Of a stretch of DNA of 5,315 nucleotides, positions 1 to 4,640 are shown one piece after another. The notes below the pieces were generated by a model. That model was not told the DNA's origin. It made no database searches and worked only from the letters and a program-made list of their open reading frames with translations. The stretch covers positions 1-5,315 of the forward strand of contig JAJXSV010000094.1 in NCBI GenBank assembly GCA_021784375.1. Direction: 5' to 3'. Numbering within the stretch: the stretch's first letter is position 1; every line of letters starts with the position of its first letter. The DNA is from Actinomycetes bacterium (lineage in GTDB: Bacteria > Actinomycetota > Actinomycetes > S36-B12 > UBA5976). The translations under genes were made by a program, and so were the position numbers.

Positions 1-646
1 TCTCGTTGCCATCCACCGCGGAGACCTCAGCGTTCACAATCAGGCGCACTCCGGCCTCGCGCACCATGTCCACCGTGCTGGCATGGGCGCGGAAGGCGTC
101 ACGGCGATGCACGATGGCGATGGACTTGGCAATGTCCCGCAGGCTCCAGGCCCAGTCGAAGGCGGAATCGCCACCGCCGACAATGACGACGTCCTTGCCC
201 GCGTGTTCCTGCAGTGAAGGTACGAAGTAGACCATGCCCTTGCCCGCCCACTGACCTCCCGTGGGCAGGGGTCGCGGGGTGAAGGAGCCGATCCCGCCGG
301 CGATGATGACCGCCTTGGCCCGCACGACGTCACCGGTGTCACACGTGAGGACGACTTGCTCGTCGTTGCTGACGAGGCTCATGACCTTACGTTCCAGCTG
401 GTAGGTGGGGTTGTAGGCGCCGGCCTGCTGGGCCAGGTTGTTGACCAGATCGCGACCGCGAATGGCAGGAATGCCGGCGATGTCGAAGATCTCCTTCTCC
501 GGATACATCGCCGTCACCTGACCGCCCAGCTCGGGCAGCACGTCGATCACCACCACGGAGAAACCGCGGAAACCGGCGTAGTACGCAGCAAAAAGGCCGG
601 CGGGGCCGGCACCGATGATCGCGAGGTCAGCTGTGTGATCGGACAT
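1..646 (-). CDS. Ferredoxin/flavodoxin-NADP reductase, thioredoxin-reductase-like type 2 (3' end cut by the window edge)
   Basis: Flavoenzyme predicted to pass electrons between NADPH and ferredoxin or flavodoxin in the cytoplasm. The 215 visible residues start MSDHTADLAIIGAGPAGLFA, an FAD-binding Rossmann motif (GAGPAG, residues 12-17), with the ribose-binding acidic residue at D35 followed by LPELGGQ (38-43) and MYPEKEIFDIAGIP (47-60), a stretch typical of the TrxR-like FNR family (YumC type). A second nucleotide site, GGGDSA (157-162), is followed by HRRDAFRAH (180-188), whose basic residues usually recognise the NADPH 2'-phosphate. The redox-active CxxC that thioredoxin reductases carry just before the second site is absent (GMVYFVPSLQEHAGKD, 137-152), which argues for FNR over TrxR. 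Family members are about 330 residues, so roughly a third lies off the left edge. The ATG at 644-646 has no Shine-Dalgarno sequence; a TAGCCT box sits 7 nt upstream, suggesting a leaderless mRNA. It is divergent from the carbonic anhydrase gene. Confidence 0.9.
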   Translation of the reverse strand, partial: MSDHTADLAIIGAGPAGLFAAYYAGFRGFSVVVIDVLPELGGQVTAMYPEKEIFDIAGIPAIRGRDLVNNLAQQAGAYNPTYQLERKVMSLVSNDEQVVLTCDTGDVVRAKAVIIAGGIGSFTPRPLPTGGQWAGKGMVYFVPSLQEHAGKDVVIVGGGDSAFDWAWSLRDIAKSIAIVHRRDAFRAHASTVDMVREAGVRLIVNAEVSAVDGNE

Positions 647-653
647 GCGCTGA

Positions 654-681
654 AGGCTAACGGCCGGCCTCAGAGGAGCAA
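654..681 (-). promoter_or_regulatory. Candidate leaderless promoter of the ferredoxin-NADP reductase gene
   Basis: On the minus strand TAGCCT (659 to 654) fits the TANNNT -10 pattern of actinobacterial housekeeping promoters. A partial -35 match, TTGCTC (681 to 676), lies 16 bp upstream. The -10 ends 7 nt before the ATG at 646, so transcription would start at or next to the A of the start codon. The lack of any ribosome-binding site in front of this ATG fits. This is inferred from sequence only. Confidence 0.45.
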
Positions 682-692
682 GGGCCATTAGC
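656..692. repeat. Inverted repeat spanning the divergent promoter region
   Basis: GCTAACGGCC (656-665) and GGCCATTAGC (683-692) are inverted copies with 9 of 10 positions matching. The centre is at 674, almost exactly midway between the two start codons (646 and 701). The outer parts of the arms carry the two -10 boxes. The inner left arm runs into the 8-bp palindrome GGCCGGCC (662-669). It could be an operator for both genes or simply the result of two mirrored promoters. Confidence 0.6.
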
Positions 693-694
693 AT
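689..694 (+). promoter_or_regulatory. Candidate leaderless -10 box of the carbonic anhydrase gene
   Basis: TAGCAT fits TANNNT and ends 6 nt before the ATG at 701, the spacing expected when the transcript begins at the start codon. No good -35 is visible 16-18 bp upstream. The purine-rich GAGGAG at 673-678 is about 22 nt from the ATG, too far to be a normal ribosome-binding site, which favours a leaderless start. Confidence 0.45.
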
Positions 695-700
695 CCCGCC

Positions 701-1231
701 ATGACGAACCTCGCCCAAGAGTCCGGATTTCCCGACGACGTGTTCGGCGATGTCGTGACCGCCAACGTCGAGTACGCGCGCCGTTTCGAGGATGCGCACC
801 TCACCGGCAAGGCGCTGCAAGGGCTCGCCATCATCACCTGTATCGACTCCCGGATCGAGCCGCTGGCCATCGTCGGCATGCGTCCGGGTGATGTGAAGAT
901 CATCCGCAACGCCGGTGCCCGAGTCACCGAGGACGTGCTGCGCACCCTGGTCCTCGCCACCCATCTGCTCGGAGTTCGGCGCGTCCTGGTCATGCCGCAT
1001 ACCGATTGCCGCATGACCTCCGGTACCGAGGCCGAAGTGCATGCCCAGATCCTTGCCGCGTCGGGCATGGACACCCGTTCCATCGAGATCCGTACCGATC
1101 GGGATCAGGTGCAGGCACTGCGCACTGACCTCACCCGTATCCGGGCCTTCCCCCTGCTGCGGCCAGGTGTTGCGGTCGCCGGTGCCATCTACGACGTGAC
1201 GTCCGGATTGCTGCAGCCCTTCCGCGGTTGA
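701..1231 (+). CDS. Beta-class carbonic anhydrase, short actinobacterial (Rv1284-like) type
   Basis: Zinc enzyme predicted to interconvert CO2 and bicarbonate in the cytoplasm, supplying bicarbonate to carboxylases and helping pH balance. At 176 residues it is close to the compact Rv1284-type enzymes of Mycobacterium (about 163). The beta-class zinc ligands are in order: C47 in CIDSR (47-51), with D49 and R51 as the catalytic Asp-Arg dyad, then H100 and C103 in HTDC. The IIRNAGARVTEDVLRTL stretch (67-83) is the usual conserved core between the ligands. The residue after the last ligand cysteine is R104, where most beta enzymes have glycine. The C-terminal GAIYDVTSGLL (161-171) is the usual closing strand. 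The ATG at 701 is the earliest possible start because an in-frame TAG lies at 689-691. No signal peptide is evident. It is divergent from the reductase gene; the LuxR-type regulator follows after 108 bp on the same strand. Confidence 0.92.
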   Translation: MTNLAQESGFPDDVFGDVVTANVEYARRFEDAHLTGKALQGLAIITCIDSRIEPLAIVGMRPGDVKIIRNAGARVTEDVLRTLVLATHLLGVRRVLVMPHTDCRMTSGTEAEVHAQILAASGMDTRSIEIRTDRDQVQALRTDLTRIRAFPLLRPGVAVAGAIYDVTSGLLQPFRG

Positions 1232-1245
1232 CCTCGACACACAGC

Positions 1246-1264
1246 TCTATGGACTAGCCATAGA
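1246..1264. repeat. Perfect dyad upstream of the LuxR-type regulator
   Basis: TCTATGG (1246-1252) and CCATAGA (1258-1264) are perfect 7-bp inverted arms around ACTAG. It lies 14 bp after the carbonic anhydrase stop codon. It could act as a weak 3' hairpin, but it is not G+C-rich and has no following T-run, so an operator is at least as likely. Confidence 0.6.
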
Positions 1265-1279
1265 CCCACAGGGCCGTGG

Positions 1280-1290
1280 TCGTGACACGA
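1280..1290. repeat. Second perfect dyad upstream of the regulator
   Basis: TCGTG-A-CACGA is a perfect 5+1+5 palindrome centred at 1285, 30 bp from the centre of the first dyad (1255). Allowing one bulged A, the arms extend to GGTCGTG / CACGAACC. Dyads about three helical turns apart suit a dimeric HTH protein, but no binding protein can be named from sequence. Confidence 0.5.
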
Positions 1291-1324
1291 ACCTGCCGCT
1301 TCCAACTGTCAGCGTTTGCTGGTC

Positions 1325-1331
1325 GGAAGGA
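1325..1331 (+). promoter_or_regulatory. Ribosome-binding site that fixes the regulator's start codon
   Basis: GGAAGGA lies 8 nt before the ATG at 1340 and selects it over the in-frame TTG at 1316, which has no comparable site. The site sits inside the loop of a small hairpin, CTGGT (1319-1323) with ACCAG (1332-1336), extendable by two G-U pairs. Confidence 0.7.
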
Positions 1332-1339
1332 ACCAGTGC

Positions 1340-2047
1340 ATGGAGCGGAGCGACGCCTCGCTGGGCGCCTTCCTCTCGCTGCTTGCCGCGCAGCCGCGCC
1401 CCTCCACCGTGGCCCGCGCCATTGTCCGTGGCCCGCTGCGTGCCCTCGATGCGGATCTCGTCATGGTCCACGGCTCGCGCGAGCAGGGTCTCGATCTCAA
1501 GGCCCAACTGGGGCTCACGCCTCCGCAACGTCGGCTCTGTGCCCGACTTCCGCTGAGTGCCGCCACAGCGCAGGCAGCGGCCTTCTCGAGCGCTCGCGAA
1601 CGATTTCTTGAGGGCGGCACGCTCACCGCGGATTTCCCACTCATGCACCCACTGCAGCTTCCGGACGCGGGCGAGTACCTCTTCCTTCCCCTCCTGGCGG
1701 CGGCCCAACCCATCGGGGTGCTTTCGCTGCACTCTCCCCTGCCCATTGCGCGCAGCTGGGAAGTTCGCGAGGCCTCGAACGTGGTGGCTTCAGCCATCAG
1801 CTTGTGGCTGCTTGCCCAGGCCCCCGAGGACGGACTCACCCCACCGCAGGAAGCACGCCTGCAACTCACCGCCCGTCAGCAGCGGGTTCTGGCGGCCTTG
1901 CGTGAGGGCCTGCCCAACGCGGCCATCGCCTCCGATCTTGGCTTCTCCGTGGGCACCATCAAGGCCGACATCACGGCCATGTCCGCACTCTTCGACGCCG
2001 TCGGGCGCAAGGATCTCGTACGCAAGGCGGCGCGCGCCGGCTTCTAG
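1340..2047 (+). CDS. GAF-like / LuxR-type HTH transcriptional regulator of unknown target
   Basis: A 235-residue protein predicted to bind DNA through a C-terminal LuxR/FixJ-type helix-turn-helix. The HTH covers about residues 175-231: LTARQQRVLAALREGLPN (176-193), then AIASDLGFSVGTIKADI (195-211), which fits the pattern of a scaffold helix, a second helix and a recognition helix after V(G)TIK. The N-terminal 160 residues resemble a small GAF-like sensor fold, best seen in EYLFLPLLAAAQPIGVLSLH (112-131), a paired-strand pattern common in GAF domains. This assignment is weaker than the HTH. There is no receiver aspartate signature, no membrane segment and no signal peptide, so it is probably a cytoplasmic one-component regulator. 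The usual glutamate pair of the first HTH helix is replaced by glutamines (Q180, Q181). ATG 1340 is chosen for its ribosome-binding site. No -10 box is obvious upstream, so read-through from the carbonic anhydrase gene is possible. It converges on parE with 3 bp between stop codons. Confidence 0.8.
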   Translation: MERSDASLGAFLSLLAAQPRPSTVARAIVRGPLRALDADLVMVHGSREQGLDLKAQLGLTPPQRRLCARLPLSAATAQAAAFSSARERFLEGGTLTADFPLMHPLQLPDAGEYLFLPLLAAAQPIGVLSLHSPLPIARSWEVREASNVVASAISLWLLAQAPEDGLTPPQEARLQLTARQQRVLAALREGLPNAAIASDLGFSVGTIKADITAMSALFDAVGRKDLVRKAARAGF

Positions 2048-2050
2048 TCC

Positions 2051-4132
2051 CTAGACGTCGATGCGGTCGCGATCCAGTGTGGCTGCACCCTGCACAATGA
2101 ATTCCTTGCGCGGCGCCACTTCGGAACCCATGAGCAGATCGAACACCATCTCGGCGGCATGCACATCGGACATGGTGATGCGACGCAGGGTACGGGTGCG
2201 CGGATCCATGGTGGTCTCGCGCAACTGCTGGGAATCCATCTCGCCGAGACCTTTGTAGCGCTGCACCGGGTCACGCCAGCGCCGACCGGCTGCCTTCAGG
2301 CTCTTCAAGCTTTCACGCATCTCGGCATCCGAGTAGGTGTAACGAACCTCCGCAGGGGTGCGGCCCGAGGCCATCACATCGATACGGTGCAGCGGTGGCA
2401 CCGCCGCGAACACCCGACCGTTCTCCAGCAACGGTCGCATGTAGCGGTGGATAAGCGTGAGCAGCAGGGTGCGGATGTGCGCGCCGTCGACATCGGCGTC
2501 CGACATCAGGATGATCTTCTGGTAGCGGGCCTGCTCCAAGTCGAAGGTGCGTCCGGAGCCGGCACCGATGACCTGGATGATGGACGCGCATTCCGCGTTC
2601 TTCAGCATGTCGGCGAGCGAGGACTTCTGCACATTCAGGATCTTGCCGCGGATGGGAAGGATGGCCTGGAACTCGGAGTTCCGAGCATCCTTGGCGGTGC
2701 CGAGCGCACTGTCACCCTCCACGATGAACAGCTCAGTTTTCGCCACATCATCCGAGCGGCAGTCACGCAACTTGGCCGGCAATGCCGATGATTCCAGTGC
2801 CGTCTTGCGGCGCTGCACATCACGATGGGCGCGGGCGGTGACGCGAGTGCGCATGGCACTCGCGACCTTCTCCAGTGCCAGCTTGGTGGCCTGCTTGTCG
2901 CCGCGAGGAGGCGTCGTAAACCAGTTGGTGAGCTCACGCTGCACCACATTGGTCACGATTCGAGTAGCCGACGGCGTGCCCAGCACCTCCTTGGTCTGAC
3001 CTTCGAACTGCGGCTCGGGTAGGCGCACGGTGACGACCGCAACCATGCCCTCAAGCACATCGTCCTTGATGACGTTCTCCTCGGAGGCGCGGAGCGTGCG
3101 TTGGGCACGCAACTGCTCATTCAGCACTTTCGTGATGGCGCGCTCGAACCCGGTGAGGTGCGTGCCGCCCTTGGGTGTGGCGATGATGTTCACGAAAGAA
3201 CGCACATCGGTGTCGTAACCGGTGCCCCAGCGCAGGGCGATGTCAACGAGCATCTCGCGCTCGACCTCGCGGGGCGTCATGTGCCCGTTCTCGTCGAGCA
3301 TGGGGACGGTCTCATGGAAGTGCCCGGAGCCGGTCAAGCGGATGACACCCGTGACGGGTGCGTCCTTGCCCAGGTGCTCGCAGTAGGACGCAATTCCGCC
3401 CGCGTATTGGAACACTTCCGGCTCGTCGCTGCTGTTCTCGCGCCAGTCGAGAAGATTGATGGCGAGGCCGGGCACCAGAAAGGCAGTCTGACGCGCTCGA
3501 TCACGCAGGGCCTCAAGGTCCAGTGCGGCGCTGGGATCGAAAATCTGCCGGTCCGCCCAATAGCGAATGCGCGTGCCGTTGACGCCCTTCTTGGCGCGTC
3601 CCGTGACACGCAGGCCCGACTGCTTGGTGAATTCGCTGTCCGGGGTCGCGCCCTCGAAGATGCCGGGCGTCCCACGTCGGAAGGACATGACGTGCACTTT
3701 GCCATCACGATCCACCTCCACGTCGAGTCGCTCCGAAAGGGCGTTCACGACCGAAGCACCGACACCATGCAGGCCTCCCGATGCGGCGTAGGAACCGCCA
3801 CCGAACTTGCCGCCTGCATGCAACTTGGTCATGACCAACTCGACACCGGTGAGCTTGGTCTTCTTCTCGACATCAACGGGGATACCGCGGCCGTCATCAC
3901 GAACTTCCACGGAACCGTCCGGATGCAGGATGACATCGATGCGCTTGGCAAAACCGACGAGCGCCTCATCCACCGCATTGTCGACGATCTCCCACAGGCA
4001 GTGCATGAGGCCGCGGCTGTCGGTCGACCCGATGTACATGCCGGGCCGCTTCCGCACTGCGTCCAGGCCCTCGAGTACGGCGAGATGCTTGGCCGAGTAG
4101 TCCCCCGGGTCATTCGCCTTTGCGCGCGCCAC
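2051..4132 (-). CDS. parE: DNA topoisomerase IV subunit B (ParE / GyrB-type ATPase subunit)
   Basis: ATPase subunit of a type IIA topoisomerase, 693 residues, predicted to pair with ParC (not in the window) to decatenate replicated chromosomes and relax supercoils. The GHKL ATPase domain fills about residues 15-230: catalytic E48 and Mg-binding N52 in WEIVDNAVDE, D79 in DDGRGIP (79-85), and the ATP lid GGLHGVGASVVNAL (119-132). The transducer domain (about 230-400) holds the QTK loop (379-381). The TOPRIM domain has EGDSA (E472) and DADVD (D545, D547, D549), and QRYKGLGEM (624-632) lies near the C-terminus. There is no large enterobacterial-style GyrB insertion. QTKEVLG and the NSEFQAILPIRGKILN stretch (485-500) match actinobacterial ParE, as I recall the Streptomyces protein, better than canonical GyrB. 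The start is GTG at 4130-4132: an in-frame TGA lies 21 nt upstream, and an ATG nearby is out of frame. GAAGGG (4139-4144) is the ribosome-binding site. It is divergent from the DUF7455 gene. Confidence 0.93.
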   Translation of the reverse strand: MARAKANDPGDYSAKHLAVLEGLDAVRKRPGMYIGSTDSRGLMHCLWEIVDNAVDEALVGFAKRIDVILHPDGSVEVRDDGRGIPVDVEKKTKLTGVELVMTKLHAGGKFGGGSYAASGGLHGVGASVVNALSERLDVEVDRDGKVHVMSFRRGTPGIFEGATPDSEFTKQSGLRVTGRAKKGVNGTRIRYWADRQIFDPSAALDLEALRDRARQTAFLVPGLAINLLDWRENSSDEPEVFQYAGGIASYCEHLGKDAPVTGVIRLTGSGHFHETVPMLDENGHMTPREVEREMLVDIALRWGTGYDTDVRSFVNIIATPKGGTHLTGFERAITKVLNEQLRAQRTLRASEENVIKDDVLEGMVAVVTVRLPEPQFEGQTKEVLGTPSATRIVTNVVQRELTNWFTTPPRGDKQATKLALEKVASAMRTRVTARAHRDVQRRKTALESSALPAKLRDCRSDDVAKTELFIVEGDSALGTAKDARNSEFQAILPIRGKILNVQKSSLADMLKNAECASIIQVIGAGSGRTFDLEQARYQKIILMSDADVDGAHIRTLLLTLIHRYMRPLLENGRVFAAVPPLHRIDVMASGRTPAEVRYTYSDAEMRESLKSLKAAGRRWRDPVQRYKGLGEMDSQQLRETTMDPRTRTLRRITMSDVHAAEMVFDLLMGSEVAPRKEFIVQGAATLDRDRIDV

Positions 4133-4138
4133 TGCCTG

Positions 4139-4144
4139 CCCTTC
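4139..4144 (-). promoter_or_regulatory. Ribosome-binding site for the GTG start of parE
   Basis: GAAGGG on the minus strand ends 6 nt before the GTG at 4132. Together with the in-frame TGA just upstream, this fixes GTG as the start. The nearby ATG on the same strand opens a different frame that stops after 14 codons. Confidence 0.65.
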
Positions 4145-4168
4145 GCTCGCTCATGGGTGTGTGCCCTG

Positions 4169-4174
4169 AGGATA
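4169..4174 (-). promoter_or_regulatory. Candidate -10 box of parE
   Basis: TATCCT on the minus strand (4174 to 4169) fits TANNNT and would give a leader of about 30 nt carrying the ribosome-binding site. No convincing -35 is found 16-18 bp upstream. Confidence 0.3.
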
Positions 4175-4215
4175 GACAGAATTCGCTGTGACTCCTGCCC
4201 AGACGACACGCCGAG

Positions 4216-4245
4216 TTGGCGGGGAATAACCCCACACGGGAGAAT
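4216..4245 (+). promoter_or_regulatory. Candidate promoter of the DUF7455-type gene, with an internal palindrome
   Basis: TTGGCG (4216-4221) and GAGAAT (4240-4245) are spaced 18 bp apart, a reasonable sigma-70-type pair that would give a short leader carrying the ribosome-binding site. The spacer holds GGGG-AATAA-CCCC (4221-4233), a short palindrome that could be an operator. A second GAGAAT at 4252-4257 has no matching -35. Confidence 0.4.
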
Positions 4246-4264
4246 GTTGATGAGAATACGAATT

Positions 4265-4269
4265 GGAGG
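4265..4269 (+). promoter_or_regulatory. Ribosome-binding site of the DUF7455-type gene
   Basis: GGAGG ends 5 nt before the ATG at 4275. An in-frame TTG at 4263 overlaps this site and so is an unlikely start. Confidence 0.75.
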
Positions 4270-4274
4270 TGCCC

Positions 4275-4481
4275 ATGACGACCACCATTGCCGCGACACC
4301 GCTGACGGCGTCTGATCGCTGCGACCGCTGCAACGCACAGGCGTATGTTCGTGTGGTGCTGAACGCCGGCAGCGAATTGCTGTTCTGCGCGCATCACTAT
4401 TCGAAGTTCTCCGCCGGCTTGCAGGCTTCCGCCCGCGAGATCCAGGACGAGACCTACAAGCTCAGCGTCAAGGAGTTCTGA
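4275..4481 (+). CDS. Small cysteine/histidine-rich DUF7455-type protein
   Basis: A 68-residue soluble protein of unknown function. It matches the small DUF7455-type proteins found near the primary sigma-factor gene of many actinomycetes, as I recall the family. C16 and C19 form a CxxC in DRCDRCNAQAYVRVVL (14-29), and C38 with H40/H41 forms CAHH (38-41) after LLF. The spacing C-x2-C-x18-C-x-H suggests a single zinc ribbon. The tail AREIQDETYKLS (53-64) looks helical and is typical of the family. No enzyme motif or membrane segment is seen; zinc binding and a regulatory or structural role are inference. It is divergent from parE across 142 bp and convergent with the sigma-factor gene, and is followed by its own strong hairpin terminator, so it is probably transcribed alone. 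Confidence 0.85.
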   Translation: MTTTIAATPLTASDRCDRCNAQAYVRVVLNAGSELLFCAHHYSKFSAGLQASAREIQDETYKLSVKEF

Positions 4482-4498
4482 CCCACGAGACGCATGAG

Positions 4499-4528
4499 GG
4501 GCCGCCGTATGACTACGGCGGCCCTTCT
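4499..4528 (+). terminator. Intrinsic terminator of the DUF7455-type gene
   Basis: GGGCCGCCGTA (4499-4509) and TACGGCGGCCC (4514-4524) form a perfect 11-bp stem closed by the tetraloop TGAC, followed by TTCT. It begins 17 nt after the stop codon. The T-tract is short, as is common in high-G+C actinomycetes. The reverse strand has no T-rich tail, so it mainly serves the plus strand. Confidence 0.8.
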
Positions 4529-4541
4529 GCATTCTGCGGGA

Positions 4542-4640
4542 GTTCCTCACTCAGTCCAAGTGTTCACGTTCGTTCAACTTGGACGTCGCTCCGAAATCAC
4601 GAACGCCTGCGGCGCTCGCGTTTCCTCGCTCAGTCCAAGT
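4542..4640. repeat. 20-bp direct repeat (18/20) flanking an inverted third arm behind the sigma-factor gene
   Basis: Positions 4542-4561 and 4621-4640 match at 18 of 20 bases; the right copy includes the sigma-factor stop codon. On the minus strand both read ACTTGGACTGAG followed by C or T and then GAGGAA. Between them, 4577-4584 carries ACTTGGAC on the plus strand, an inverted copy of the first eight bases. That middle arm could pair in RNA with either outer copy. Confidence 0.7.
4593..4620 (-). terminator. Candidate terminator of the sigma-factor gene
   Basis: On the minus strand CGCGAGCGCC (4620 to 4611) pairs with GGCGTTCGTG (4607 to 4598) across a GCA loop: ten pairs, two of them G-U, followed by ATTTC. 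The G-U pairs become A-C mismatches on the plus strand, so the hairpin favours the sigma-factor transcript. It starts 9 nt after the stop codon. Confidence 0.55.

Noticed and set aside
1..646. Thioredoxin reductase
   Set aside because: The fold family fits, but the CxxC expected just before the second nucleotide-binding motif is missing, and the MYPEKEIFDIAGIP stretch belongs to the TrxR-like ferredoxin-NADP reductases.
1246..1264. Intrinsic terminator of the carbonic anhydrase gene
   Set aside because: The 7-bp stem is only moderately G+C-rich and no T-run follows, so it is recorded as a dyad rather than a terminator.
1282..1310. GTGACA-N17-ACTGTC as a promoter for the regulator
   Set aside because: The -35 half is acceptable, but ACTGTC lacks the TANNNT pattern, so the pair is not convincing.
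1309..1869. Minus-strand open frame opposite the LuxR-type regulator, plus another at 1247-1732
   Set aside because: Both are antisense to a gene with a clear HTH and a good ribosome-binding site, and their arginine/serine-rich translations look like shadow frames.
2051..4132. Canonical gyrase B (gyrB)
   Set aside because: The QTKEVLG motif, the overall resemblance to actinobacterial ParE and the sigma-factor neighbourhood, rather than dnaA-dnaN-recF, favour topoisomerase IV. A gyrase function cannot be fully excluded from sequence alone.
3101..4315. A 404-codon plus-strand open frame opposite parE
   Set aside because: It is fully antisense to the conserved ParE ATPase and transducer domains and runs on into the intergenic region. 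Its translation shows no recognisable domain; long stop-free antisense frames are common in G+C-rich genes.
4110..4550. Minus-strand open frame spanning the DUF7455-type gene and reaching into parE
   Set aside because: It overlaps two supported genes on different strands and crosses both the terminator hairpin and the promoter region. No conserved motif is visible.
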